Shown here: piece by piece, positions 28,111 to 36,713 of the stretch
Numbering within the stretch: the first letter of the stretch is position 1
How the letters are laid out: each line of letters opens with the position of its first letter
Assembly (NCBI GenBank): GCA_012103455.1
Contig: WLWT01000001.1
Span: forward strand, 1,412,001 to 1,476,000
DNA: 64,000 nt
Reading direction: 5' to 3'
Source of the DNA: Gammaproteobacteria bacterium
GTDB lineage: Bacteria > Pseudomonadota > Gammaproteobacteria > HK1
Notes under the pieces: model-generated
The model's database searches: none
What the model was told of the DNA's origin: nothing
What the model saw: only the letters and a program-made list of their open reading frames with translations
Translations under genes and position numbers: made by a program

Positions 28111-28338
28111 TGGATTGGCCGCCAGCAACATCAAGATCGAGAGGTGCGAGATGACGGTGACGTAGGAGGATCCGAGTCATCACCACTTCAGATGGCCGCG
28201 GATAGGGTTTCTCGCCAGATCATGCACTGGACTCGCACTGCCCCTGGTCATCGCTTACAGTCCTTCCAAACCGGCCAAAGACCACCAGGAACTGGACAAC
28301 TGTCGATCTTGATGGCGATCAGCGAACAAGCACACGAC

Positions 28339-28452
28339 TTGAAACATCTCAAATCGACGACAGAAACTTAAGCAAAGGATTGACGCTCGCGCTCGGTCAT
28401 GTTCACAAACGCCTCTCGTGACATCTGCGCTTCTCCACCGTGCCAGAGAATG
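28339..28452 (-). repeat. Duplicated 3' end of the di-haem oxidoreductase gene
   Basis: About 114 bp closely similar to 35392-35505, covering the last ~30 codons and stop region of the gene at 35403-36713 (ILWHGGEAQMSREAFVNM). One extra A here shifts the end frame. A relic of a second gene copy or of a segmental duplication. Confidence 0.88.
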
Positions 28453-28996
28453 GGCCAAATCTGGAATGGTCTTCAGCGCCAGCGACTACGCAACGAGTTT
28501 TGACCGGATCAAGATACCCGATAGAAAAATCCACATCCACAGAGAAGAACTCGTTGATGAGCTAAGAGGCTTGGCATCCGAAGAACCAGCATCCCCCACG
28601 GATGCCTTTCCTTTTGTACCGACTGCCGGCGAACATTGAGGTTCAACAGCTAACGACATCATCCGGGATCCTTCATGGCGCAAGAAAGACAAAGATGGCG
28701 CTGTGCGAATTAATCCTCTTGATGCTGATCGACTAGGCGTGGTCGATGGCCAAAGAGTCCGTATCATCACAAAACGCGGTGAAGCGGAAGCGCCTGCGGA
28801 TATCACTGACACCATGATGGAAGAGTAGGTCGGTTTGCCTCATGGTTTCGGCATGGAATATCCCGACGAGAATGGCGAACACAAGATCCACGGAGTCTCG
28901 GTGAATGAGTTAACCGATCCGGAAGATCGTGACTAGCTGGCTTTAACGCCTCACCACAAACATGTACGGGCGCGCCTAGAAGCAATACCTGGCTAA
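28418..28996 (+). pseudogene. Molybdopterin oxidoreductase, C-terminal remnant with three in-frame stops
   Basis: One frame reads SASDYATSFDRIKIPDR, PFVPTAGEH, then DIIRDPSWRKKDKDGAVRIN, GLPHGFGMEYPDENGEHK and TPHHKHVRARLEAIPG. This is the molybdopterin dinucleotide-binding domain of a DMSO-reductase-family protein. The frame is broken by TGA at 28637-28639, TAG at 28826-28828 and TAG at 28934-28936, and the N-terminal ~500 residues are absent. All three stops lie in the same frame, so this is decay by point mutation rather than frameshift. It is not a piece of the 11653-13710 gene: the residues differ. Confidence 0.87.
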
Positions 28997-29000
28997 GCGT

Positions 29001-29789
29001 TTACTCGTAACCATCCCAAATCTCAGAAACCGGCAATGGCATGCCGTTGCGAATAGCGGCGTGCCTGTCACGGATCTGCTGGGGAATATGAGCGCGGACG
29101 TACTCCACGTCTTGAGCCAAGACCAAATCCACAAGCTCCAATCTGTCTGGTGTTTGCTTCCAAGCTAGTGGCACGTAGATCGGTAAATCAAAGCGACGAA
29201 GCCTCTCAAGTCCGAAGTAGATCGCTTTTTGGTATTCGAACCGTTCGCTCCAATCCCAATGCGGTGGAGCGAATCCGGTTCCAGGGTCCAATGCTAATCG
29301 TTCTCTTATCCCCCACCGTTCGGCCCGTTCTAATTGCAAATCAAACCAGTCCACCATTACCTGCACCGAATCGCCGTGCACATGCTTTAAATGTCGCGGA
29401 TCCGGCCCGAGCATGAAAGGCAAAACCACCTGGACTTCACGCTCGGCAGCTAACTCGATCATCTCGTCGGCCTGCAAGGCATTAGCAGCATTGAGAACTT
29501 TGGCTCCCGCGTCCAAAGCTTTTCTAGCTGTCTCAACTTGCCAGGTGTCGATCGACACATCAACGTCGAGTGAGAGTAGTCCCCGAAGCACCGGTTCCAC
29601 TGTCAGCCATTCTTGGTCAGGGTTCACAAGGGTTGCATCACCATGAGAGGCCTGTGCGCCCACGTCCAGATGGTCAGCACCTTCGGCAAGAAGCTTCGCC
29701 CCATATTCTCGAGCTTCGCTTTCATTAGAGACAACTGAAAATTTTGCGAGAGAATCTGGAGAAGCGTTGACGACACCGAAAATCTCCAT
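29001..29789 (-). CDS. Dihydropteroate synthase-like TIM-barrel protein
   Basis: 262 residues with the pterin-binding barrel pattern: FGVVNASPDSLAKFS (strand 1, as in the VxNxTPDSF motif of DHPS), GADHLDVGAQASH (as in the DIGGESTRP region), VSIDTWQVETARKALDAGAKVLN (loop with the catalytic-type Asp/Thr), ALDPGTGFAPP and a closing strand. It differs from true FolP in several pABA-site residues (no STRPG), so it may be a paralogue, for example a methyltransferase-associated pterin-binding protein. It is intact although both neighbours are wrecked. Confidence 0.8.
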   Translation of the reverse strand: MEIFGVVNASPDSLAKFSVVSNESEAREYGAKLLAEGADHLDVGAQASHGDATLVNPDQEWLTVEPVLRGLLSLDVDVSIDTWQVETARKALDAGAKVLNAANALQADEMIELAAEREVQVVLPFMLGPDPRHLKHVHGDSVQVMVDWFDLQLERAERWGIRERLALDPGTGFAPPHWDWSERFEYQKAIYFGLERLRRFDLPIYVPLAWKQTPDRLELVDLVLAQDVEYVRAHIPQQIRDRHAAIRNGMPLPVSEIWDGYE

Positions 29790-29845
29790 ACATTCGAAGC
29801 TATCTTCAGGAAAAGCCGCGCCGGCCGGTTACTTCAACTTTTGTT

Positions 29846-30371
29846 TTACAAAGCATCGTTGAGAACATGCCGACGAATATGACTGCCAAACCCATGGTTA
29901 TCAGCGTCTGACGCAGATCGAATCGGTCTGTGCAAATGCCAATGGGAGCGCTGCGACACCGAAAAAGTTGAAACCAAGTTGCAGGAGGAACCTGAATTCA
30001 AGTGATACTCCGAAGGACTGATTGCCAATGTGAGCGTTGAATTCATTGATTGGAACGCTGCAGTAGCTGCACCCAAGCCGAACATGACAACCATTGCAAG
30101 CCCGAAACTCGGGGCTATACCTAAGGCATCAATTCCAACCCCAAAGTCCACAACTGAAAGATTTCGGATATGCCAAGTGGTCGATCCTTGCGCTCGTCCG
30201 GCAATGAAAAGCGCAGTTGCGAGACCGCCCGCAGCGCCAACAGCTGAAAACCGTTGGCCGCATCTGACTATAAAAAAGCATATACGGTGGCGGCAAATAT
30301 TTGTTCAAAACCAGCCATAGCGTGGAGGCCAAAGGCAGTGACAAGCCGGCATTGTACGCGGAGTATCTCAA
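29846..30371 (-). pseudogene. Major facilitator superfamily transporter remnant
   Basis: Two frames together give hydrophobic stretches, including LSLPLASTLWLVLNKYLP and FGLAMVVMFGLGAATAAFQSMNSTL, the latter resembling a mid-helix of MFS carriers (GxxxAxxxxxNSTL). The fragment covers perhaps four helices with at least one frameshift near 30140 and no proper start. Substrate unknown. Confidence 0.65.
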
Positions 30372-30452
30372 CTACAGGTATCCGTAGGCTATTGTTATAG
30401 GCGGGATGGTATAGGCGAGGCGCATTCGCTTCGAGAGGGCCGCGGCAATAAA

Positions 30453-30745
30453 GGGCACCTTAAAAAATGCACTTTTTCCGCGATTGCGGCGTCAGCTCCG
30501 TGCTCGAATCCTCATGTATTAGCTATCACTGCTGTCCCACAAAATAGTCAAACATAGCGTATAACCTATTGATTTACATAAAAAAAATTGACTATGGCAC
30601 TGTGTTTGAAACATGAAAGCAGTTTTTCCAGAAATTTCAAAGGGTCAATATGCTCCATGGGACAGCAGTGATGAGCTACACACTGCGGTTCGGCGCGCGG
30701 TGCTTCCTTGCACTCACGAAAAAACGGCTATTTTTAGAGGTGCCC
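30453..30745. repeat. MITE-A copy 4 split by MITE-B (composite, 293 bp)
   Basis: Outer ends GGGCACCTT...AGAGGTGCCC with 5-bp flanks ATAAA on both sides. The interior is interrupted at 30527-30670 by a second miniature element. It ends only a few bases before the ribosome-binding site of the gene at 30763. Confidence 0.95.
30527..30670. repeat. MITE-B copy 1, nested inside MITE-A copy 4
   Basis: 144 bp with 13-bp inverted ends CACTGCTGTCCCA / TGGGACAGCAGTG, flanked by imperfect 9-bp direct repeats (ATTAGCTAT and ATGAGCTAC). AT-rich interior, no coding capacity. I do not recognise the parent insertion sequence. Confidence 0.93.
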
Positions 30746-30762
30746 ATAAAAGGAGATAAACA

Positions 30763-31506
30763 ATGACACAAAATATTAGTGATATTCAAATCAACATTTC
30801 AGCCACACAAGATGATGTTAATATTAACGCTAATGATGATGTTAACGTTAATGACCAAATCAATTTAAACTCTAATAACACAACTGGTACAAAAGCTCGA
30901 ATAAAAATGGGTATAGAGGATTCCGATACTCGAGATGCTATAGATTTAGACGTATACGATAAAAATAATTTTAAAAGAGCCGAAATTGATCTTGATGCTG
31001 GTGTAAATCCTCAAGCTAGTATGTCTGCATCGGATGATAAGGGCACAAGAATAGCATATGTACAGGCTGGACGTTGGGATGGTGATGGCGATGATAAACA
31101 AGCTCATTACCATTCTAAATTGGGCGTTAAAGCCTTTAATGGAAACGATCACGTAACTGTGCACTTGGACAATAAAATGCAAAATTCAGGTGACCCCTCA
31201 ATCGAACCTAATTTATCACTAACTGTTTGGGATCCTAATACAACAGGTACAAAATCTGTATCAAAAACGCAAATTGGTTTAGATAATGATGAAGTGTACG
31301 CAAATGTCAGGAGTAAGGTTCACCTTGCAGCGAGGGATAAAAGTTTGTCCTGGCAACAGGGAACAACTGCTTGGATGGACATTAAAAACAGAAGTGATAG
31401 AGGTCCCAAAGAAACTGGTGAAATCTGGGGTCAGATTAATGATAAGGGCGATGTTAATTTGAGAAAAGCAACGTTTTGGATGGGCACTGGATCAACTTCA
31501 GAGTAA
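30763..31506 (+). CDS. Unrecognised Asn/Asp-rich protein, AT-rich gene
   Basis: 247 residues after a strong ribosome-binding site (AAAGGAGATAAACA). I do not recognise the family. The first 45 residues are Asn/Asp-rich alternating beta-like sequence (DVNINANDDVNVNDQINLN). The rest repeats a loose pattern of Y-D/N, R-x-E, A-x-D, R and G (DLDVYDKNNFKRAEIDLDAG; IGLDNDEVYANVRSKVHLAA). No signal peptide, membrane segment or Cys is seen. The base composition is much lower in G+C than the flanks, which suggests recent transfer. The next gene may be its continuation: a similar pattern resumes in a different frame right after this stop. A fibre-like, secreted or phage-tail-like structural protein is conceivable but unproven. 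Confidence 0.75.
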   Translation: MTQNISDIQINISATQDDVNINANDDVNVNDQINLNSNNTTGTKARIKMGIEDSDTRDAIDLDVYDKNNFKRAEIDLDAGVNPQASMSASDDKGTRIAYVQAGRWDGDGDDKQAHYHSKLGVKAFNGNDHVTVHLDNKMQNSGDPSIEPNLSLTVWDPNTTGTKSVSKTQIGLDNDEVYANVRSKVHLAARDKSLSWQQGTTAWMDIKNRSDRGPKETGEIWGQINDKGDVNLRKATFWMGTGSTSE

Positions 31507-31519
31507 GCCAACTGCTCAG

Positions 31520-32248
31520 TTGCGAACATACGATAGTGAAGGTTTGCGAAACAGTGAATTAACAGTTGCACAATACGGACCTTGGTTGGAAGCGAGAGAT
31601 AAAGACAATCGCTTATCAAGTATATGGGCTGGTGGAAAAAGTCAGAGTGGCAATCTTCAGGTTAATGGCATTGCTAGACTTCAGGGTAATGAAGTAAGTG
31701 CTGTTAATCTCACCAAAGACGCTACTGGAAACTGGAATTCATTTATGGCCACAAGACCGGAACACGTTGTGACCAAGCAGTATCCGGATAATGAAGATAA
31801 GTATTCATTTATGCTTCATACTCAATCTGATGGTAGTGGTGTTATTTACAGTCTGCACCATATGGATTTCATTAGAATGTACACAGAGGGTGGGGAAGAG
31901 TTTATTTCAGTAGAATTCCCACAAGCTGGTCTTCACGGAAACATTAAGAAGAGTGAGGTTGCATATGGCAAGAATCCAGTTGTGCTATTAAATCAGTGGC
32001 TTGCTAGAATTGGAAATGGTCCATTGGATACTGAAGCGAGATATGTTGGTAGCAATCACTCCAATGAAGGTGCAAGATACATCAATGATCTGTATGGTGA
32101 AGTAGCACTAATGAATCTTGGTGTTTCACCATTATCACCGATTCCTCGTTTTGGACTTATGGCAACATCTGGTAGACGAGTTCAGCCTCTTGCTCTAACG
32201 AGTTTGACTTTCTCGAGAGATGTTATGTCTCTAATCAAATCAAATTGA
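31520..32248 (+). CDS. Unrecognised AT-rich gene, probable continuation of its upstream neighbour
   Basis: 242 residues; the only nearby start is TTG at 31520 with no good ribosome-binding site. The beginning (LRTYDSEGLRNSELTVAQYG, then ARDKDNRLSSIWAGG) follows the same Y-D, R-x-E, A-x-D, R, G pattern as the first protein. The frame is open upstream of 31520 into the end of the neighbour, so a one-base lesion near 31480-31515 may have split a ~490-residue protein. The C-terminal half (RPEHVVTKQYPDNEDKYSF, ALMNLGVSPLSPIPRFGLMA) has no motif I know. Alternatively these are two co-transcribed paralogues. Confidence 0.65.
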   Translation: MRTYDSEGLRNSELTVAQYGPWLEARDKDNRLSSIWAGGKSQSGNLQVNGIARLQGNEVSAVNLTKDATGNWNSFMATRPEHVVTKQYPDNEDKYSFMLHTQSDGSGVIYSLHHMDFIRMYTEGGEEFISVEFPQAGLHGNIKKSEVAYGKNPVVLLNQWLARIGNGPLDTEARYVGSNHSNEGARYINDLYGEVALMNLGVSPLSPIPRFGLMATSGRRVQPLALTSLTFSRDVMSLIKSN

Positions 32249-32416
32249 CGGCTGAGCCATGAGCCATGAGCCATGAGGCGCGGTTCCATGTCCGTGAGGA
32301 CTTGAGGGCGTTCATCCTGTCGGAAGCCGGCGAGTAGGGGTGTTTGGCTGCGCGGACCATCAACTCGTGGATTCGCAAAGACGGTTCCAAGCCTCGCGAT
32401 CCTAGTTCGGCGTCGC

Positions 32417-33060
32417 TCATTTCCGTTTTGCCTCGACGGCCCTGTTGATTTCTCCCGTCACGCTTTGGCAAGCGCGGCTACGTAGCCGCCTTCGCCAGAA
32501 GGTGGCGCTCGGGCCGCGGTTTGCGTTGGGAGGGTGGAGGATGCCGTGCTTGAGAAAGTGGAGGAGCCGCGAATCGATGTCCTTGGCGGCGCCGGTAGGC
32601 GTCAGGTTTGGGTCGATCACGTAGTAGTTGTCCCAGCCGTCATGCATAATGTCCAGACAGCCGTAATCGATCGGCGAGCGTTGGACGAAGATGGCGACTT
32701 CCCGTTTCAGCCGGCTGCTGATAGACAGCCCGTCGGAGCCGTCCAGCATGTAGTCCATCTCGGACACGTGGTTGGTGTCGCGTGGATTGCCGCTCAGTTT
32801 CTTGATCAACCCCGAGGTGAAGGCATGAGCGATGATGATCTGCCGGCCGCAGAAATACACCCGGTAAAACGAGCCCTCCGGGTTCGTGACGAGCCGTTCC
32901 ACGATCAACGACGGATTGCCCCTGTCCGCTTCGGGCGCGTCCCGGCGCGGTGCGGTAGATATACTGGTTGAAGTCGTTGGAAACAAAGTCTGTCAGGCCG
33001 GCCTCCGCGAGCCGACCGAGTCGGCGCTCGCATCGGACACCACAGCCCGGCCTCGGCACA
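32417..33060 (-). pseudogene. Possible ATP-grasp-like protein remnant
   Basis: Two frames read RLGRLAEAGLTDFVSNDFNQYIYR, then LVTNPEGSFYRVYFCGRQII and SPIDYGCLDIMHDGWDNYYVIDPNLTPTG. The last segment looks like the metal-binding strand of ATP-grasp ligases (DxG.lDv..dg..yviDvN.tP). There is a frameshift near 32940, and the N-terminal lobe is lacking. Function not assignable. Confidence 0.45.
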
Positions 33061-33072
33061 GGGCGCAACCAG

Positions 33073-33690
33073 ATGAGTTCAGGTTTTCTTAACGCGGCCA
33101 AAGTGGTCATCGTCGGCGGTGGCGTCATGGGCGTCGGGCTTGCTTATCACCTTGCACATGAGGGCTGGACGGACGTGGTGCTGCTTGAAAAGGCGGAGTT
33201 GACCAGCGGATCGACCTGGCCTGCCGCGGATCAGATCACCCACTCCACATCTAGCTTTGGGTTGGGCAAATGCGTGGACTACAATATCGGACTCTATTCC
33301 GGTGTATTGGAAGCGCAGACGGGACAAGCGACCATCTGGCACGGCTGTGGCTCGCTGTGCCTTACTTATACGGAAGATGAGTTGGATTGGCTATGGCACA
33401 CGCTGTCGGTCGGGACGTCACTCGGCTTCAACATCGGGCCGGTGGGGCGCGACCGGATTCGCGAATTCCATCCTTTCTACAACCCGGTCTACAACCCGGA
33501 CGGTGTGTTGGGTGCGTTGCACACCCCGGATGATGGTCAGCATACGGATCTTCCAGGAAGATATTGTCTTGATTATTTTGCGCCATTTGAAACGGTCACA
33601 CTCAATCAATCAAACTTGAAATTCGCTCAGGCGAGTGCGAGACAAGGCAAAAAAATAGGCTCAAAAGCGGAGTTTACTGGACGTAGATGA
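33073..33690 (+). pseudogene. FAD-dependent oxidoreductase (dimethylglycine/sarcosine dehydrogenase-like), truncated
   Basis: The ATG at 33073 is followed by KVVIVGGGVMGVGLAYHLAH, the Rossmann FAD-binding motif (GxGxxG), then DVVLLEKAELTSGSTWPAA, typical of the DAO family enzymes that oxidise N-methyl amino acids. Homology-like sequence stops near residue 165 (GALHTPDDGQHTD) and the tail is unrelated. Family members run to 400-800 residues, so only the FAD lobe remains. A Gly/Ala-to-Pro change at WPAADQ (usually WHAAG) also looks inactivating. Confidence 0.8.
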
Positions 33691-33795
33691 GCATTTTGAG
33701 GCTACCTTTTAAACGCCGTATCGTGCCGCATGAGTAGAATTTCAACAACCTGCCAATTATTCAAACCTACCGTCAATATGCAAAGGATGAAATTC

Positions 33796-34410
33796 ATGCC
33801 AAGCCGAATCACCTGCATTCTCGCTATTATGCTACTTGCGGTCAGCCAATACAGCATGGCCGATTACTTGAAAACAATCCCGGTTTTCTGGAAAAACCTG
33901 TATCCGAATGGCGGCATCAGCCTGTATTGCGGAAAAAAATTCAACCGAGGTGATCGGCGTTATAACATCGAACATGTATTCCCGATGTCCTGGGTAACAC
34001 GCAGCTTGAGATGCGGTAGACGTGCGCAGTGTCGCGCCAACAGCAGTCGGTTTAATCGGATTGAAGCCGATATGCATAATATGTATCCGGCGGACAAAAA
34101 ACTTAACGCAGCACGTGGTTCCATGTCTTACGGTATTCTAAAGGGCGAACGTTGGTTCAAAAAGCATTGCGACCTGGAAATTGATGAGGCTAAACGGCGC
34201 GTCGAACCCAAACCGGCCGCGCGTGGCGAGATTGCCCGCGCCATGCTGTATATGGCGGATCGCTACAATCTGAAGCTGTATCAACGCGGTATGCTTTTGC
34301 GCTGGCACCGTCAAGACCCGCCGAATGCATTGGAAAAACGCCGTAACCGGCGTATCCAACAGTTACAGGGGCAAGACAATCCCTGGATTACAAGGCAGGC
34401 AAATAAATAG
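33796..34410 (+). CDS. Endonuclease I-family secreted nuclease
   Basis: About 204 residues with a signal peptide (ITCILAIMLLAVSQYSMA). The EndA/Vvn-type beta-beta-alpha metal nuclease signature is visible: NIEHVFPMSW (His general base) and EADMHNMYPADKKLNAARGS (metal-binding His/Asn region), with several Cys for disulfides (YCGKKF, RCGRRAQCRANS). Such enzymes degrade DNA non-specifically in the periplasm or outside the cell. I use the ATG at 33796, preceded by AAAGGA at a suitable distance; an ATG nine bases earlier is possible. Intact within a zone of relics. Confidence 0.88.
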   Translation: MPSRITCILAIMLLAVSQYSMADYLKTIPVFWKNLYPNGGISLYCGKKFNRGDRRYNIEHVFPMSWVTRSLRCGRRAQCRANSSRFNRIEADMHNMYPADKKLNAARGSMSYGILKGERWFKKHCDLEIDEAKRRVEPKPAARGEIARAMLYMADRYNLKLYQRGMLLRWHRQDPPNALEKRRNRRIQQLQGQDNPWITRQANK

Positions 34411-34446
34411 GCAACTATATTCGGGTATATTCCGGTGTAAGCGACG

Positions 34447-35025
34447 CTAACAGGTGGGCGAACGCATTATCAACCTTTCCGCTATCGCCATAACAGCGAG
34501 GCTCCACACAATGACCAGGCCGGTAAGCAAATCCGTCGCCAATGAAATGGCCAGCCCGACTGCATAACCCAGTACGCCAATGGTATAACCTGCTTTCAGA
34601 CTCGCATATGCACCCAGCGCAGGAAAGATCAGGCTTGCAAACACCAAATACACACCAACCAACTGCACCGGGGTGGTTACCGCCAGGGCGAACAGTGCAT
34701 AGAAAAGCAGGGAGCTTTGCGCCGGGCCTATAAAACACCAAAGCAACAGAATACCTGCCGTCAGTATCGCGGGTAGCGCCAGATCGTCATAAGTCACCCA
34801 AAGCAACTGCCCGGCCAGTAAATCTTTGAGTTGTTCTCCGTCATGTGGATCGCCCGCCAGCAACAGCAATGCGACGGCAGCCGACAGCACAAAGGTTGCA
34901 CCGATGATCACCTCCAGCCGGGATGCCCACCGGCCTTCCAGCCAGCGAAACAGCAAACCGCCGAGCAGCGCCATCAGCAAGGCGGCGGCCTGCACCGCGA
35001 TTGTGGCGGGCGGGGGATAGGAAAT
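34447..35025 (-). pseudogene. Metal-type ABC transporter permease, N-terminally truncated
   Basis: About 190 residues, very hydrophobic, with five or six membrane segments. LWVTYDDLALPAILTAGILLL, then VQLVGVYLVFASLIFPALGA and TDLLTGLVIVW resemble the C-terminal half of ZnuB-like (ABC-3) permeases. The open frame begins at a stop at 35026-35028 and lacks the first helices; a GTG at 34995 is the only plausible restart. No ATPase or binding-protein gene is nearby, so the protein is probably not functional. Confidence 0.6.
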
Positions 35026-35391
35026 TTAAGCGGCCTTTGGGGCAGACTGGTTGAGTATCTAGGTAGATTCATAAGGACGAAGCCCAGGGACCACTCATCG
35101 GCGCAGCGCGGGGCTTGGACGAGACCCTACCTCAGGCGCGTCGCTCGCCTACAGCCGTTGCGATTGAATCTGACGGCGTGTGTGTCGTGACGTGCGTTAA
35201 CCGCGGACCATGATCTCGAATGGCACAAGCTATTGGTGGGCTCAGCGCGGTATTGATGCCATTGTACCATCAGGGGGAGCGGTGCCGCGGCGGTTAAGGT
35301 GTTGGAGGATCCGGGCCATCACCACTGGCGCGGTGACAACCGCACTGACACGCACCCCACCCTCGCAGCGTGGGCCGCGGCTGATACCGAT
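35026..35391. other. Gene-free stretch between two truncated genes
   Basis: I see no gene or recognisable element here. Its right edge (35392) is where the segment duplicated at 28339-28452 begins. Confidence 0.5.
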
Positions 35392-35402
35392 CTTGAAACG
35401 TC

Positions 35403-36713
35403 TCAAATCGACGACAGAAACTTAAGCAAGGATTGACGCTCGCGCTTGGTCATGTTCACGAACGCCTCTCGTGACATCTGCGCTTCTCCGCCGTGCCATA
35501 AAATGGCCTCGGATAGACTTCTAGCCCGCCCATCGTGCAGCAAGGTGACGGCGCCGGAGACCACCCTAGTCAGTCCGATAGCCCACAGCGCCGGCGTGCG
35601 CCAGTCACGAGGTCCAGCCGCGAAGTCCGGTTTGCCATCGGCCAGTCCCTCTCCCATGTCGTGCAACAGTAAATCGGTGTAGGGCCAGAAAGTCTGGCCT
35701 GCCAGTTGCGCAATAGTCGGGTGCGTGCCGCCCGTTCGCAGCGAGGGCACATGACAGATTGCGCACTTGGCGGCTTCGAACAGGCGCTCCCCTTCTTGAA
35801 ATTCGGGGTCGTCGGTATTTCTCCGGGCTGGCACCGCGAGCGTCTGGGTCCAGAACACCAGTTGTTCCCAGTCGATGTTGATCAGTTCGGGTTGATTGCC
35901 CGGCGGCTGCGCGGCGCAATCAGCCTGCGGCGCCGGGCAGTTGCTCTCGTTGTACAGTCTGGAGGTAACCCCAAGATCCTCGGCGAAGGCCGCGGCGATT
36001 TGTTGAGCGATGGAAGGTTGATTGGCTTTCCAGCCAAATCGTCCAACAGCTTTACGTCCATTGATGTCATCCCAGACCTCGTTCAGGCGTCCGTTCACGC
36101 CGTGCGAGCGCTGCCGCTTCGCTAGCGCGCGCAGAGCCCGCTCCGGGACCGCCTCGAGCAGCCCGAGTCCGACTAGGGGCTGTGCGATCCGCAACGATGT
36201 CTGCACCTCAGCCGGAAGCTGACCGAAGTAGAGGCGTTTCCATTGGAGCACCGGTTCACGCAAGGACACGCTCTCGCCGTCCGCCAACTTGACCTCGAAC
36301 TCACGCCAGCCGATGGCAATGTCGGCCTCCGGGCGAACCCGCTCGCCCAGGAAGGTCGCATCACGGTCCTCGCCCATAAGGCCGCGATTCTGGATCTGAT
36401 GCCCGTAGCCTGGTACCGCAAGCGAGTGGCCTTGGTCATCGAATCCGGGTATGGCGACTCGAACCAGCACTGACACAGGCGCTTGCGAAGCGCGCGGGGC
36501 GACGCCGCGCCCAGCGTTGATGTGGCAAACGCTACACCGGTCCGCGTTAAAGGTCGGCCCCAGACCCCAGTCGCCCGCGAGCGATGGAAACTGTATCCAC
36601 CTCTGCGCAAAGAGTGCTTTAAAGCAGTAGCAGCAATAGGATAGAAGAGCTGCCTGCAATCCGCCCCGCCGTAAACGGACGGGGCTAGGATCCCCTTTCT
36701 TTGATTGATGCAC
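35403..36713 (-). CDS. Di-haem thiol oxidoreductase-like cytochrome (DHOR family), N terminus probably lost
   Basis: The core from LFAQRWIQFPSLAGDWGLGPTFNADRCSVCH onward is a di-haem c-type oxidoreductase of the DUF1111/thiol oxidoreductase group. Haem sites are CSVCH (near residue 59) and CAICH (near 313). Other family marks are GRGVAP, the R-F-G-W-K-A (VGRFGWKANQPSIAQQ) block and LHDGRARSLSEAILWHGGEA. Related proteins start with a signal peptide before 'LFAQRW'; here the first ~38 residues (MHQSKKGDPSP, Cys-rich) are not one, and they overlap the neighbour. The gene therefore looks cut at about 36605, and export may be lost. Its 3' end is duplicated at 28.3 kb. Confidence 0.8.
   Translation of the reverse strand: MHQSKKGDPSPVRLRRGGLQAALLSYCCYCFKALFAQRWIQFPSLAGDWGLGPTFNADRCSVCHINAGRGVAPRASQAPVSVLVRVAIPGFDDQGHSLAVPGYGHQIQNRGLMGEDRDATFLGERVRPEADIAIGWREFEVKLADGESVSLREPVLQWKRLYFGQLPAEVQTSLRIAQPLVGLGLLEAVPERALRALAKRQRSHGVNGRLNEVWDDINGRKAVGRFGWKANQPSIAQQIAAAFAEDLGVTSRLYNESNCPAPQADCAAQPPGNQPELINIDWEQLVFWTQTLAVPARRNTDDPEFQEGERLFEAAKCAICHVPSLRTGGTHPTIAQLAGQTFWPYTDLLLHDMGEGLADGKPDFAAGPRDWRTPALWAIGLTRVVSGAVTLLHDGRARSLSEAILWHGGEAQMSREAFVNMTKRERQSLLKFLSSI

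Noticed and set aside
28637..28639. TGA in the molybdopterin ghost as a possible selenocysteine codon.
   Set aside because: Its position is outside the Mo-ligand region, two TAG stops follow in the same frame, and the N-terminal two thirds are missing.
32258..32278. GAGCCAT triplet repeat after the AT-rich pair.
   Set aside because: Three 7-bp units are too short to support an element or site.
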